The notes beneath the pieces are model-generated. The model was not told the DNA's origin and searched no databases. It saw only the letters and a list, made by a program, of their open reading frames with translations. A DNA stretch of 64,000 nucleotides from Halomonas salinarum (GTDB lineage: Bacteria; Pseudomonadota; Gammaproteobacteria; Pseudomonadales; Halomonadaceae). The stretch covers positions 62,001 through 126,000 of the forward strand of contig NZ_WWNB01000008.1 in the NCBI RefSeq assembly GCF_012062845.1, read 5' to 3'. Of this stretch, positions 1 through 9,551 are shown piece by piece. Both the position numbers and the translations under genes were made by a program. Each line of letters opens with the position of its first letter. Positions within the stretch are counted from its first letter, which is position 1.

Positions 1-337
1 CCTCATAGACCTGCTCCTTGATCACCTGCTTTTCCTTGCGCGGCAGTGGTCGACCTTCCGCGACTTCGCGGTCGGCGCAGCGCTCCTCGACTTCCTCTCG
101 TACCACGCTCGCTGGCAGCACCCGCTCCTGGCGTAGCGCCGATAGAAGACGGTGCCCCTGGATTTCATGGAGATGACGTTCACTACTGCGACCGCCCGGC
201 GTCCGCCAGCCCAACCGGGTGGCTTCACTCCCCCCTAGTGGACGGAAGGCCTGTTCGGCGAGCTGGTCTTCCAGATCGTCATGGCTGAGCTGCGGGGCAT
301 CATGCAGGCGATAGAGATGCAGGTGCTTAAACCACAT
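1..337 (-). CDS. rdgC: Recombination-associated protein RdgC, N-terminal part (runs off left edge)
   Basis: Reading leftwards from an ATG at 337-335, the reverse strand is open to the window edge and gives 112 residues starting MWFKHLHLYRLHD. This start, the following LEDQLAEQAF stretch and the downstream LPASVVREEVEER and KEKQVIKEQV segments match the N-terminus of RdgC, whose E. coli member starts MWFKNLQLYRL. RdgC is a ring-shaped, non-specific DNA-binding dimer that limits RecA loading and is linked to replication and recombination. Only about the first third of the protein (family near 300 residues) is present, so intactness cannot be judged. It lies upstream of nothing on its own strand here; lpxH ends 95 bp behind its start, on the same strand. 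Confidence 0.88.
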   Translation of the reverse strand, partial: MWFKHLHLYRLHDAPQLSHDDLEDQLAEQAFRPLGGSEATRLGWRTPGGRSSERHLHEIQGHRLLSALRQERVLPASVVREEVEERCADREVAEGRPLPRKEKQVIKEQVYE

Positions 338-432
338 GGCAAGTCTCTGACAAAAAAGGAGCAGTATTATGGCCAAAGGGGGCCTTCGGTGCCAGCGCTC
401 GGCCGGCGGCACACGTAACGGCAGATACAGGG

Positions 433-1209
433 TCAGGCGCTTGGCGGTGCGTCTAGCGGGAAATCGCGCAGCTCGGGGGCCTGGCCGCTGACGAGACGAA
501 TATCCCAGCCTTGGTCCGGCTGCCAGTCGCCCAGCACGATGCGCGCGGCCGGCTGATCGTCAAGCGTTACCTGGTGCACGGCAGGGCGGTGAGTATGGCC
601 GTGAATCAGTGTGGTCACGCCGTGGGCCGTCATCTCCTTGATCACCTCATCAGGTGTCACATCCATGATGTCTTCGGCCTTGTTGGAGTTGGCATCGCCG
701 GACTGCTCCCGAATCTGCTTGGCCAGTGCCAGCCGCTCAGGGATCGACATGGCGAGAATCTGTGCTTGCCACTGCGGGTCGCGGGCCTTGGCACGAAACG
801 CCATATAGGCGTCGTCTCGGGTGCAAAGGCTGTCGCCATGCATCAGCAAGAGAGGTTCATCGCCGTTGTCGAGTCGCGTCGGGTCATCGAGAAGGGTGGC
901 ACCACAGGTGTCTGCAAAGCGCTTGCCCATCAGGAAGTCTCGGTTGCCATGCATCAGATATATGGCGGTGCCTGCATGACTCAGCGTACGCAGGGCCTCG
1001 ACGACACGCTTAACGAGTGCGGCGTTGCCGCTGGGTTCAGCCTCTGGCAGGTCGAGGATGTCGTCACCGACCCATGCTTCGAAGAAATCGCCGAGGATAT
1101 AGAGGGCATCGGCCTGGCTGGCGGTGTGCTCCAGATAGGTGACAAAGCCATCGGTGACCTCGGGGGCTCCCGGGTGCAGGTGCAGATCGGAAATCAGCAG
1201 AGTCGTCAT
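433..1209 (-). CDS. lpxH: UDP-2,3-diacylglucosamine diphosphatase LpxH
   Basis: This 258-residue calcineurin-like metallophosphoesterase hydrolyses UDP-2,3-diacylglucosamine to lipid X and UMP in lipid A synthesis, at the inner face of the cytoplasmic membrane. The metal-binding signature is complete: DLHLH at residues 8-12, GDFFEAWVGDD at 40-50, GNRDFLMG from 88, MHGDSLCTRDDAYMAFR from 123 and HGHTHRP at 203-209. Length fits the family (about 240). It lies downstream of ppiB on the same strand with a 148-bp gap that holds a hairpin, an arrangement common in gammaproteobacteria. Assignment is firm from motif order. Confidence 0.96.
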   Translation of the reverse strand: MTTLLISDLHLHPGAPEVTDGFVTYLEHTASQADALYILGDFFEAWVGDDILDLPEAEPSGNAALVKRVVEALRTLSHAGTAIYLMHGNRDFLMGKRFADTCGATLLDDPTRLDNGDEPLLLMHGDSLCTRDDAYMAFRAKARDPQWQAQILAMSIPERLALAKQIREQSGDANSNKAEDIMDVTPDEVIKEMTAHGVTTLIHGHTHRPAVHQVTLDDQPAARIVLGDWQPDQGWDIRLVSGQAPELRDFPLDAPPSA

Positions 1210-1312
1210 GGCGAGCCTGTTCTTGTGGGTGCAATTCGTTTAGTGCTGATCGTCTCAGCGTGTCGTCGTATTGACCAATAAAGGGGGTCCAATGGAAGGG
1301 CAGTACAACGAC

Positions 1313-1338
1313 ACACGCCCGCACAAGGGCGGGCGTGT
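1313..1338 (-). terminator. Hairpin between ppiB and lpxH
   Basis: A perfect 10-bp stem (1313-1322 with 1329-1338, ACACGCCCGC arms) closes a 6-nt loop in the 148-bp gap downstream of ppiB and upstream of lpxH. Read on the minus strand it is not followed by a proper T-run, so it may attenuate or stabilise the ppiB transcript rather than fully terminate it. Confidence 0.45.
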
Positions 1339-1357
1339 CGGTGGAGAACGCTCGATG

Positions 1358-1870
1358 TCAGGCGTCGCCTTCGGCCTCATCCTTGATGTAGGCCCGTTGG
1401 ATCACCACGTCATCAGCCGGTACGTCGGCGTGCATGCCGCGACGGGTAGTGGGCACCGCACGGATCTTGTCGACCACGTCCATGCCATCAACCACCTTGC
1501 CGAATACGCAGTAACCCCAGCCCTGCAGGTTCTTGCCGCTGTGATTGAGGAAGTCATTGTCGGCAATGTTGATGAAGAACTGAGCGGTGGCCGAGTGCGG
1601 GTCCTGGGTGCGTGCCATGGCAAGCGTGCCCTTGAGGTTCTTCAGGCCGTTATCCGCTTCGTTCTCGATCGCTTCACGCGTCGGCTTCTGGTTGAAGTCA
1701 AGGTCGAAGCCGCCGCCCTGCACCATGAAGCCATCGATGACGCGGTGGAACAGCGTGTCGTCATAGTGGCCGTCAGTCACGTACTGCTGGAAATTCTCGG
1801 CGGTCTTGGGAGCCTTGTCGAAATCGAGCTCGATGGTGATATCGCCGTAATTGGTCTGGAGAACAATCAT
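1358..1870 (-). CDS. ppiB: Peptidyl-prolyl cis-trans isomerase B (cyclophilin)
   Basis: A 170-residue single-domain cyclophilin that catalyses cis-trans isomerisation of X-Pro bonds. It starts [15 protein letters not shown], and the active-site stretch [16 protein letters not shown] near residues 41-56 carries the conserved Arg, Phe and Gln residues; [15 protein letters not shown] follows. There is no signal peptide, so it is the cytoplasmic PpiB type rather than periplasmic PpiA. Size matches E. coli PpiB (164). The gene faces away from glnS across a 176-bp divergent intergenic region. The -10-like box at 1926-1931 there reads towards glnS. Confidence 0.95.
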   Translation of the reverse strand: MIVLQTNYGDITIELDFDKAPKTAENFQQYVTDGHYDDTLFHRVIDGFMVQGGGFDLDFNQKPTREAIENEADNGLKNLKGTLAMARTQDPHSATAQFFINIADNDFLNHSGKNLQGWGYCVFGKVVDGMDVVDKIRAVPTTRRGMHADVPADDVVIQRAYIKDEAEGDA

Positions 1871-1900
1871 GTCAGTTTCCCGGAAGTCGTGTGGGGCGTC

Positions 1901-1931
1901 TTGGCGTTGCGCATCTGCGTCGCGCTATAAT
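1901..1931 (+). promoter_or_regulatory. Possible glnS promoter
   Basis: A perfect TATAAT box sits at 1926-1931. The best upstream element is TTGGCG at 1901-1906, with a 19-bp spacer, which is longer than ideal. The box is the only strong -10 match in the divergent ppiB/glnS gap, about 115 bp before the glnS start. The -10 is convincing but the -35 is weak. Confidence 0.35.
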
Positions 1932-2046
1932 AGCTGTTTTGCATCGACGCGCGAAGTCGGTATCTGCCATCCACTCGGGTTGATTAAGGTGAGCAAGAGG
2001 CCGGCCCGTCGCCAGCGTACTCCATCAAGAGGTTCTCAGACGCCCC

Positions 2047-3726
2047 ATGAGCAATGAAAGCACCAGCGCCCCGAACTTCATTCGCAATCAGATTAGCGAA
2101 GAGATCGAGGCTGGCAAGGTCGACAAGATCGTTACCCGTTTTCCGCCGGAGCCCAATGGCTTTCTGCATATCGGCCATGCCAAGTCGATCTGTTTGAACT
2201 TCGGGTTGGCCGAACAGTTTGGTGGCGACTGTCACCTGCGCTTTGATGACACCAATCCGGCCAAGGAAGAACAGGCCTACATTGATGCCATCAAGGAAGA
2301 CCTTCACTGGATGGGCTTCGAGTGGGCTGGCGATGTGCGTTATGCATCCGATTACTTCGATCAGCTCTACGCCTGGGCACAGCACCTGATCCGTGAGGGC
2401 AAGGCCTATGTCGATGACCTGTCACCGGACGAGATTCGTGAGTACCGCGGCACCTTGACCGAAGCCGGTCGGCCGAGCCCCTATCGCGAGCGCAGTGCCG
2501 ACGAAAGCCTCGATTTGCTCGAGCGCATGAAGCAGGGCGAGTTCGCCGAGAGCGAAAAAGTGCTGCGGGCCAAGATCGATATGGCGTCGCCGAATATCAA
2601 CCTGCGTGACCCGATCCTTTACCGCATTCGCCAGGCCGATCACCATCAGACTGGTGACAAGTGGAAGATTTATCCCTCCTACGATTTTGCGCATGGCCAG
2701 TCGGATGCCCTTGAAGGGGTAACGCATTCGGTCTGCACCCTGGAGTTCGAGGATCATCGCCCGCTCTATGAGTGGTTCCTCGATAACCTGCCGGTACCGG
2801 CCAAGCCGCGCCAGATCGAATTCGCGCGCTTGAACCTGAGTTACACCCTGACCTCCAAGCGCAAGCTAAAGCTGCTGGTCGATCAGGGGATCGTTGATGG
2901 CTGGGACGATCCGCGCCTGCCGACGATTTCCGGGATGCGTCGCCGTGGTTACACTCCGGCTTCGCTTCGCAAGTTCTGCGACATGATTGGTGTGACCCGC
3001 GCCGACGGTGGCCTGGTCGAAATCGGCATGCTCTATCATGCCATTCGCTCGGATCTCGAGGACAATGCGCCGCGCGCCATGTGCGTGATGAAGCCGCTCA
3101 AGGTGGTGCTGACCAATGTCCCCGAGGGACACGAGGAGGTCTTCGAGGCTGCCGGTCACCCGGCACGTGATGACATGGGCACGCGCAAGCTGCCGTTCAC
3201 TCGCGAGATCTGGATCGACCAGGACGACTTCATGGAGGAGCCGCCTAAGAAGTTCTTCCGCCTGGCGCCCGAGAAGGAAGTGCGCCTGCGCAACGGCTAC
3301 GTGATCCGCTGTGATGAGGTGGTCAAGGATGCCGACGGCGACGTCAGCGAGCTGCGCTGCTCGGTGGATTTCGACACCCTGGGCAAGAACCCGGAAGGCC
3401 GCAAGGTCAAGGGCGTCATTCACTGGGTCAGCGCTGAGCACGGTGTGCCGGTCGAGGTGCGCCAGTACGACAACCTTTTCCAGGTCGAGGTCCCCGACAA
3501 GGACAAGGACGCCGACTTCCTGGATCACCTGAATCCCGAGTCACTGGTCATCGTTGAAGGTATTGCCGAGCCGTCGATTCGTGACGCCGCCCCCGAAGCG
3601 CGCTATCAGTTTGAGCGGGTCGGCTATTTCTGCGCCGACCGTCATGCCTGCGCCGAGGGCAAGCGGGTATTCAACCGCACGGTGGGACTGAAAGATGGTT
3701 GGGCCAAGGCACAGAAGAAGGGCTGA
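2047..3726 (+). CDS. glnS: Glutaminyl-tRNA synthetase
   Basis: A 559-residue class I aminoacyl-tRNA synthetase that charges tRNA-Gln with glutamine in the cytoplasm. [21 protein letters not shown] (HIGH at residues 41-44) is the GlnRS/GluRS nucleotide-binding signature, and the KMSKS-equivalent loop is LTSKRKL near residue 268. FDDTNP, which follows soon after, and the C-terminal anticodon-binding beta barrels (about residues 340-550) are typical of GlnRS rather than GluRS. E. coli GlnS is 554 residues. It ends one base before cysS, so the two synthetase genes form a tight operon. Confidence 0.97.
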   Translation: MSNESTSAPNFIRNQISEEIEAGKVDKIVTRFPPEPNGFLHIGHAKSICLNFGLAEQFGGDCHLRFDDTNPAKEEQAYIDAIKEDLHWMGFEWAGDVRYASDYFDQLYAWAQHLIREGKAYVDDLSPDEIREYRGTLTEAGRPSPYRERSADESLDLLERMKQGEFAESEKVLRAKIDMASPNINLRDPILYRIRQADHHQTGDKWKIYPSYDFAHGQSDALEGVTHSVCTLEFEDHRPLYEWFLDNLPVPAKPRQIEFARLNLSYTLTSKRKLKLLVDQGIVDGWDDPRLPTISGMRRRGYTPASLRKFCDMIGVTRADGGLVEIGMLYHAIRSDLEDNAPRAMCVMKPLKVVLTNVPEGHEEVFEAAGHPARDDMGTRKLPFTREIWIDQDDFMEEPPKKFFRLAPEKEVRLRNGYVIRCDEVVKDADGDVSELRCSVDFDTLGKNPEGRKVKGVIHWVSAEHGVPVEVRQYDNLFQVEVPDKDKDADFLDHLNPESLVIVEGIAEPSIRDAAPEARYQFERVGYFCADRHACAEGKRVFNRTVGLKDGWAKAQKKG

Positions 3727-3727
3727 T

Positions 3728-5113
3728 ATGCAGATCTACAACACTCTGACCCGTTGCAAGGAGCCGTTGGCGCCGATCGAGCCCGGGAAACTGCGCATGT
3801 ATGTCTGCGGTATCACCGTCTACGACTTCTGCCACATCGGACATGCTCGGGTAATGGTGGCCTTCGATGTCATCACCCGTTACCTGCGCGCCCGGGGCTA
3901 CGACGTCAATTACGTGCGCAACATCACTGATATCGACGACAAGATCCTCAAGCGGGCCGAGGAGAATGGAGAGGCCATCGATGCACTCACCGAGCGCATG
4001 ATTGCTGCCATGCACGAGGATGAGGATCGTCTCAAGGTGTTGCGCCCGGACCATGAGCCGCGTGCTACCCGCCATATCAACGACATCGTCGCGATGATCG
4101 AGACCTTGATCGCCAAGGAGTATGCCTACGCCGCCGATAACGGTGACGTCTACTATCGGGTTCGCAAGTTTGCCGATTACGGCAAGCTCAATAACCGCGA
4201 CCCGGATGAGATGCGCTCCGGGGCGAGGATCGATGTAGGAGAACACAAGGAAGACCCGCTGGACTTCGTGCTGTGGAAGGCCGCCAAGCCTGGTGAGGCC
4301 AGCTGGCCCTCGCCCTGGGGCGAAGGGCGTCCGGGCTGGCATATCGAGTGCTCGGCCATGTCGACCTGCTGCCTGGGTGACACCTTCGATATCCATGGTG
4401 GTGGACCTGACCTGACCTTTCCGCACCATGAGAACGAGATCGCCCAGAGTGAGGCCGCTACCGGCGCGCGCTACGTGAATACCTGGATGCATGCCGGGGC
4501 AGTGCGGGTCGACAGTGAGAAGATGTCCAAGTCGCTGGGCAACTTCTTCACCATCCGCGAAGTGCTCGACGTGCACGACCCGGAAGTGGTGCGCTACCTG
4601 CTGGTAGCCAGCCACTACCGCAGCCCGATCAACTATGCGCCGGATGCCCTGGACGATGCCCGCCGCTCACTTGAGCGTTTCTACAACGCGCTTAACGACG
4701 TCGAGGCCATTGAGGGTGAGGTTGATCCCCGCTTCGATGAGCGCTTCTGTGCGGCCATGGATGACGACTTCAATACCCCAGAGGCTCTGGCTGCTCTCTT
4801 CGATCTGGCCCGTGAGCTCAACGTGGCCAAGAAGGATGCGCCCGAGACCGTCCCGGCGCTGGCCTTCGAGCTCAAGCGTCTCGGCGAGGTGTTGGGTCTC
4901 TTCGATCAGGATCCGGCGGCTTTCCTGCAGGCCGGTGCCAAGGCGCTTGCCATCGGCGAAGAGGAAATCCAGGCACGTATCGAGGCACGCGCCGCGGCGA
5001 AGAAGGCCAAGGATTTCGCTGAGGCTGATCGTATCCGCGACGAGCTTGCCTCTCAGGGGATCACCCTCAAGGATTCCCGCGAAGGCACTACCTGGGTGGT
5101 TGATCGCGACTAG
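3728..5113 (+). CDS. cysS: Cysteinyl-tRNA synthetase
   Basis: This 461-residue class I synthetase attaches cysteine to tRNA-Cys. The start is the ATG at 3728, giving [14 protein letters not shown]; a longer in-frame extension would lie inside glnS and lacks homology. CGIT (Cys28 is a zinc ligand) is followed by FCHIGHAR with HIGH at 36-39, and [10 protein letters not shown] lies at residues 265-274. The [10 protein letters not shown] segment supplies the remaining zinc-site cysteine, and the C-terminal DALR-like helical region ends in KDSREGTTW, as in E. coli CysS (461 aa). It starts one base after the glnS stop, so it is probably co-transcribed with glnS. Confidence 0.97.
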   Translation: MQIYNTLTRCKEPLAPIEPGKLRMYVCGITVYDFCHIGHARVMVAFDVITRYLRARGYDVNYVRNITDIDDKILKRAEENGEAIDALTERMIAAMHEDEDRLKVLRPDHEPRATRHINDIVAMIETLIAKEYAYAADNGDVYYRVRKFADYGKLNNRDPDEMRSGARIDVGEHKEDPLDFVLWKAAKPGEASWPSPWGEGRPGWHIECSAMSTCCLGDTFDIHGGGPDLTFPHHENEIAQSEAATGARYVNTWMHAGAVRVDSEKMSKSLGNFFTIREVLDVHDPEVVRYLLVASHYRSPINYAPDALDDARRSLERFYNALNDVEAIEGEVDPRFDERFCAAMDDDFNTPEALAALFDLARELNVAKKDAPETVPALAFELKRLGEVLGLFDQDPAAFLQAGAKALAIGEEEIQARIEARAAAKKAKDFAEADRIRDELASQGITLKDSREGTTWVVDRD

Positions 5114-5130
5114 GCCAGGCTTTTGCCCTG

Positions 5131-6192
5131 TTAACGGGTGATGGCCACCGGGGCGGGTGGCAGCGGCATCTTGCGTGGCCAGTCGTCCCCGACCACAAAT
5201 AGTCGCTGCCAGATGCCGTCTGCACTCTGCAACACCAGCGGCAGCGGCGCGCCCCAGGTGCTGCTGAAACGCGTTGCCAGGTAGGCGTCTATCTCCTCGA
5301 GTGGCCTTAGCTGCTCGGGGAGGGGCGGGGCCAGCCAGTGAGGCTTGTGCAGCCATGCTCCTCGGGTGCCGGCGCTCAAGCGAGCGCGGAAGGCCGGCCA
5401 ATCGTGCCAAAAAAGCCACTGGCCGCGCAGGTGGTCGACAGTGGCTTCGGTGGGCGAGGGTAACGGCGGTCGATCAGGGGCAGGCACCCATGGATAAAAG
5501 AGCACTCCAGGCATTGCCGTCCGCTGATGATGCCGGCGCTCTTCTTGGCCGAGCGCTATCGATGCTTTCGTCTCTTGATGCATGAATTCGCCGATGGCGA
5601 GCCGTGCCTCCGGGGTATCGAGCAGCGGTAGCTGATGGTGGAAGAGGTGGCTTCGTTTGCCGGCAAGGCTATCGGCACAGCCGGGGCCTATCCAGCGCGC
5701 CTGACTGTCTGCACCCTGTGGTCCTTCGTGCACGCCCAGGTAGAACTTGATCGCCACTTCCAGGTGAACGGGCACAGATTCTGCCTGTTGTCCCTGCCCA
5801 GCCGCACGGCGAGACCTGGGTTTTTGCTGGTACAGTATATCCAGCTCACCCAGCGTGCGGCGCTCACGCATGACCGGCAGGTTGTGGGTCACAAGCCTGG
5901 TGTTGGGAGCGCTCTCAAGGAGGAATTGCCAGAGTTTTTCGTGATAGTGCCCCAGCCGGGCGCTAACGGCATTGCCTACCCAGGCTTCGAGTGACTGAGG
6001 GTCGTCTTCCAGCCGATCCAGGTAGTCTCGCCAGCCGCCATTCTCGAGTCCTAGCTCGCCAAGCCCTGGCCGCCCCAGGCAGGGCATTGCCAACAGGTCG
6101 GGTGCCAGGCACAGCCACCCCAGGTCACGCACCAGCGGGTGACGCCAGGCGCCCAGCATGCTATCTGGATCTGTCTCTTTATCGTCGTCCAT
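5131..6192 (-). CDS. DUF1853 family protein
   Basis: A 353-residue soluble protein of the uncharacterised DUF1853 family. The chosen ATG at 6192-6190 is preceded by GAGGA five bases upstream; an upstream in-frame ATG at 6255 has no ribosome site. Recognisable family features are WRHPLVRDLGWLCLAPDLL (residues 16-34), RLGHYHEKLWQFLLE (79-93) and GELDILY (115-121) followed by HLEVAIKFYLG (143-153). The Asp118 / Glu145-X3-Lys149 arrangement resembles a PD-(D/E)XK nuclease core, which is an inference. The gene faces away from the osmoprotectant operon and converges on cysS with an 18-bp gap. Its cellular role is unknown. Confidence 0.85.
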   Translation of the reverse strand: MDDDKETDPDSMLGAWRHPLVRDLGWLCLAPDLLAMPCLGRPGLGELGLENGGWRDYLDRLEDDPQSLEAWVGNAVSARLGHYHEKLWQFLLESAPNTRLVTHNLPVMRERRTLGELDILYQQKPRSRRAAGQGQQAESVPVHLEVAIKFYLGVHEGPQGADSQARWIGPGCADSLAGKRSHLFHHQLPLLDTPEARLAIGEFMHQETKASIALGQEERRHHQRTAMPGVLFYPWVPAPDRPPLPSPTEATVDHLRGQWLFWHDWPAFRARLSAGTRGAWLHKPHWLAPPLPEQLRPLEEIDAYLATRFSSTWGAPLPLVLQSADGIWQRLFVVGDDWPRKMPLPPAPVAITR

Positions 6193-6248
6193 TGATTCCT
6201 CAAGCCAGGGCAGTGGCTTAGCGTTGATATCTTGCCGATGGGGCCTTC

Positions 6249-6277
6249 CTGACATTGTAACGTCAGTTCCTTATACT
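6249..6277 (+). promoter_or_regulatory. Sigma70-type promoter of the osmoprotectant transporter operon
   Basis: CTGACA at 6249-6254 and TATACT at 6272-6277 are separated by exactly 17 bp, each one base from consensus. They lie 40 bp before the first gene of the importer, in the divergent gap with the DUF1853 gene. Whether a stress sigma factor also reads it cannot be told from sequence. Confidence 0.65.
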
Positions 6278-6316
6278 GATCTGACACTTGTCACACCACC
6301 GACTGGGGTAAGCGCA

Positions 6317-7225
6317 ATGAAGCAGACAATGACATGGATTGCAGCATTGGCAGCCACTGCCGTAATCGGACAGGCACAGGCGGCGGAGCCGGTGGTTGTG
6401 TCCTCTAAAATTGACACCGAGGGCTCGGTACTCGGCGAATTGATCATGCAGTCGCTAGAGGCTGGCGGGATCGAGACCGAGAATCGACTCCAGTTGGGTG
6501 GTACCAGCATCGTGCGCGAGGCGATCATCGCTGGCGAAATCGATATCTACCCTGAGTACACCGGCAATGGCGCCTTCTTCTTCGACATGGCTGATAGCCC
6601 AGTCTGGAAGAATGCTGACAAGGCACATGACAAGGTCCGCGAACTCGACCGTGAGGCCAATGATCTGGTGTGGCTGACCCCGGCAGAGGCCAACAACACC
6701 TGGGCGATCAGTGTGCGCGAGGACCTGGCAAGCGAGCATGGCCTCGAGTCGCTCGACGACCTGTCTCAGTATCTGGCCGATGGGGGCGAGTTCAAGTTTG
6801 CCGCCAGCGCTGAGTTCGTTGAATCCGAGGCAGCGCTACCGGCATTCCAGGAAGCCTACGGCTTTGAGCTCGACTCCGATCAGCTGGTGGTGCTGTCCGG
6901 TGGCAACACTGCCGCGACCCTGCGCGCGGCTGCCCTGCAGACCAATGGCGTCAACGCTGCCATGGCCTACGGCACCGATGGTGGCCTGAATGCTCTGGGC
7001 CTGCGCGTGCTCGACGATACGCTCGGCGTACAGCCTGTCTATCAGCCGGCACCCCTGGTGCGCGAAGACGTCCTTGAGGCCTACCCGCAGATCCCCGAAC
7101 TGCTCTCGCCAGTCTTCGACGCCCTGGATCTCGAGACACTGCAGCGTCTTAATGGTGAAGTGTCCGTCAACGGCGCCGACCCCGCCAAGGTCGCCTCCCG
7201 CTTCCTCGATGGTCTCGAGCAGTAA
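6317..7225 (+). CDS. osmF: Osmoprotectant ABC transporter, periplasmic binding protein (OsmF/YehZ type)
   Basis: A 302-residue OpuAC-family binding protein for quaternary-amine compatible solutes. The ATG at 6317 opens a clear signal peptide (MKQTMTWIAALAATAV, cleavage near QAQAA). The mature start VVVSSKIDTEGSVLGELI and the IYPEYTGNG motif are typical of the family. It leads a four-gene operon in the order binding protein, permease, ATPase, permease, the same as E. coli yehZYXW; OsmF there is 305 residues. The exact ligand (glycine betaine or a related solute) is not determined by sequence, and E. coli YehZ binds glycine betaine only weakly. Confidence 0.88.
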   Translation: MKQTMTWIAALAATAVIGQAQAAEPVVVSSKIDTEGSVLGELIMQSLEAGGIETENRLQLGGTSIVREAIIAGEIDIYPEYTGNGAFFFDMADSPVWKNADKAHDKVRELDREANDLVWLTPAEANNTWAISVREDLASEHGLESLDDLSQYLADGGEFKFAASAEFVESEAALPAFQEAYGFELDSDQLVVLSGGNTAATLRAAALQTNGVNAAMAYGTDGGLNALGLRVLDDTLGVQPVYQPAPLVREDVLEAYPQIPELLSPVFDALDLETLQRLNGEVSVNGADPAKVASRFLDGLEQ

Positions 7226-7243
7226 GCCTGCGGGCGGATTGCC

Positions 7244-8440
7244 TTGACCACCTTGGCCTTATCGCCACACGGGGCCCGGCGGCAGCCGCCGCCAAATCGG
7301 GTGCTGCTGGTGCTGATGTCGGCAGCCCTCGGGGCCCTCATACTTCTTGACCTTGCAAGCGTGCAGCCCAACCGGATTGTGCCAGGACAGGGCGTCGATC
7401 TGTGGAAGATGCTGGGGCCTGCGGGCTTGTTCGTGGCGCTATTCCCCGTGGGCGTCGCTTGCCTTGCCTGGCGAGCAACGTCAGGAAGACTTCTCCTGGC
7501 GCTTTGTTTGACCCTTATTGCCATGCTCGGCCTGCCCTGGGCGCTTGCCGGGTTCTGTCATGTCTTCATCGACCCGGATGCGCCCTACGCCCGGGCGGGG
7601 CTGGCGGCCGGCTTCTGGGTCGTGCTGTTCGTGTTCATGTTGGCACTGATCGAGCTCAAGGGACGCCTGCGGCTGCCGCGTGGCAGTTGGTGGGGAGTAG
7701 GGGCGATGATGCTGGGGTCCTGGGCCTTGGCGCTTGCCAGTGGGGTGCTGGATAAACTTTCCCTGATGCAGGAATACCTGGGTCGCAGCGATAAGTTTAT
7801 CGATGCGCTTGCCTATCACAGCCTCTTGGTAGCCTCGGCCGTGGGGGTGAGCCTGGTGTGGGGCTTTTGCCTGGCCCTGGCCATGCGCCGCTGGTCACGG
7901 CTTGAACGAGGCATCAATGGTGTCCTGAGCCTGATTCAGACGATCCCCAGCCTGGCCTTGTTTGGCCTGCTGCTGGCTCCACTGGCCTGGCTTGCCGATC
8001 GTTTTGACTGGCTGGCGGCGATCGGTGTGCAGGGAATTGGCGCTGCGCCGGCCCTGATCGCCCTGGTGGGATACAGCCTCTTGCCGATGACGCGCAACAC
8101 CTTCGTGGCACTCGCGGATGTCGATCCCGGTGTGATCGAATCCGCTCGTGGTATGGGCATGAGTCCGCGTCAGGTCTTTCTGCAAGTGCGCTTGCCGTTG
8201 GCATTGCCGGTATTGATCGAAGGGGTGCGCATTACCAGCGTCCAGGCGATCGGTCTGGCGGCGGTGGCCGCCCTGATCGGCGCCGGCGGGCTTGGCACCT
8301 TCGTCTTCCAGGGGCTGGGACAGGCCGCCATGGATCTGGTGTTGCTCGGTGCTTTGCCGATCATCGTCATGGCGGTCGTGGTTGACGGTTTATTGACGGC
8401 CCTCGCCGGGGCGCTGCGACAAGGAGCTCGTGATGACTGA
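7244..8440 (+). CDS. yehY: Osmoprotectant ABC transporter permease (YehY type)
   Basis: This 398-residue inner-membrane permease has several N-terminal hydrophobic segments (about residues 20-155) ahead of a standard binding-protein-dependent transport core. The EAA coupling loop, ESARGMGMSPRQVFLQVRLP, lies near residues 290-309. The large N-terminal membrane domain distinguishes YehY (385 aa in E. coli) from the shorter partner YehW. The assigned start is a TTG at 7244, 18 bp after the osmF stop; no better ATG is present before the first membrane segment, so the start is the least certain part. Its stop overlaps the ATPase start by 8 bases, indicating translational coupling. Confidence 0.88.
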   Translation: MTTLALSPHGARRQPPPNRVLLVLMSAALGALILLDLASVQPNRIVPGQGVDLWKMLGPAGLFVALFPVGVACLAWRATSGRLLLALCLTLIAMLGLPWALAGFCHVFIDPDAPYARAGLAAGFWVVLFVFMLALIELKGRLRLPRGSWWGVGAMMLGSWALALASGVLDKLSLMQEYLGRSDKFIDALAYHSLLVASAVGVSLVWGFCLALAMRRWSRLERGINGVLSLIQTIPSLALFGLLLAPLAWLADRFDWLAAIGVQGIGAAPALIALVGYSLLPMTRNTFVALADVDPGVIESARGMGMSPRQVFLQVRLPLALPVLIEGVRITSVQAIGLAAVAALIGAGGLGTFVFQGLGQAAMDLVLLGALPIIVMAVVVDGLLTALAGALRQGARDD

Positions 8441-9551
8441 GCAGGTGCGTATCGAGCTTAAACACGTCTCCAAGCGCTTTGGCGGAGACACGGCCGTTGA
8501 TGATCTCTCACTTGCCATCGCCACTGGCGAGTTGTGCGTGCTGGTAGGTACCTCGGGCTGCGGCAAGTCCACGACCCTGCGTATGATCAATCGCCTGATC
8601 GAGCACAGCGACGGCGAGATCCATATCGATGGCCAGCCCATTCGCGAGATCAATGAGCAGGCGCTGCGGCGACGTATCGGCTATGCCATCCAGAGCACCG
8701 GGCTCTTCCCGCACTGGACGGTGGCACGCAACATCGGCCTGGTGCCGCGGCTATTGAAATGGCCCGCCGAACGTATCGAGAAGCGAACTCGCGAGCTGAT
8801 GGCGTTACTGGGGCTCAAGGAATCCGAGTTCGCTGACAAGTACCCTCATCAGCTATCTGGCGGTCAGGCACAACGCGTCGGCGTAGCCCGAGCCCTGGCG
8901 GCTGACCCTGACATCCTGCTGATGGACGAACCCTTCGGCGCCCTTGATCCCATCACCCGTGAAGCCTTGCAGGATGAACTGCTCAGGCTTCAGGCCCGCC
9001 TGAGCAAGACCATCGTCTTTGTGACTCACGATATGGAAGAGGCTCTGAAGCTTGCGGATCGTATCGTCGTCATGCATCGCGGAAACATCATTCAGCAGGG
9101 TAGCCCCAAGGAGCTGTTGTCGGCACCGGCTGATGAATTCGTCGAGTCATTGCTTGGTGGACGCGATCGGGGCCTCAAGCAGGCAGGCCTCATACCGGTG
9201 CGTGATGTGATGCATCCAACCGGCGCGCGGCGCCAGACTACTGCAGCGGCGGTCAGGGCCGATGATGACGTGCGACAGGCACTATCGGTAATGCTGCTGC
9301 ACCGGCTATCGAGCCTGACCGTGGTGGATGATCGCGATCGCACTGTAGGGACGCTGGGTGTGGATGACATCATGCAGCGCAAGAGTGTGCCCGCTGACAA
9401 GACGGACAAGGATCAGGCCAGCCGCGAGACCAACGACGAGGCGGTTGATACTCCCGGCACAGACTCCCGGAAAGGCGATGCGGGTGATGCTGATGTTGCA
9501 GGCAATGAAGCGGCGCCTGCCACGCCTCAGGAGCGTCGTGATGAGGGGTGA
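8433..9551 (+). CDS. yehX: Osmoprotectant ABC transporter ATPase (YehX type) with C-terminal extension
   Basis: A 372-residue ABC ATPase that powers the importer. Walker A is GTSGCGKST (residues 39-47), the signature LSGGQAQRVGVARAL begins near 141, and Walker B LLMDEP near 165. The ATG at 8433 is preferred over GTG 8430 because AAGGAG at 8421-8426 is then six bases away. After the ATPase domain, residues from about 250 (IPVRDVMHP through VVDDRDRTVGTLGVDDIM) resemble a single CBS-like unit, followed by roughly 55 polar, Asp/Thr/Ala-rich residues. E. coli YehX is shorter (308). CBS modules in OpuA/OpuC-type ATPases sense ionic strength, so this tail may be regulatory; that is inference. Confidence 0.9.
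   Translation: MTEQVRIELKHVSKRFGGDTAVDDLSLAIATGELCVLVGTSGCGKSTTLRMINRLIEHSDGEIHIDGQPIREINEQALRRRIGYAIQSTGLFPHWTVARNIGLVPRLLKWPAERIEKRTRELMALLGLKESEFADKYPHQLSGGQAQRVGVARALAADPDILLMDEPFGALDPITREALQDELLRLQARLSKTIVFVTHDMEEALKLADRIVVMHRGNIIQQGSPKELLSAPADEFVESLLGGRDRGLKQAGLIPVRDVMHPTGARRQTTAAAVRADDDVRQALSVMLLHRLSSLTVVDDRDRTVGTLGVDDIMQRKSVPADKTDKDQASRETNDEAVDTPGTDSRKGDAGDADVAGNEAAPATPQERRDEG

Noticed and set aside
46..288. An 80-codon plus-strand frame at the left edge
   Set aside because: The opposite strand carries the rdgC N-terminus from 337, which explains this region fully.
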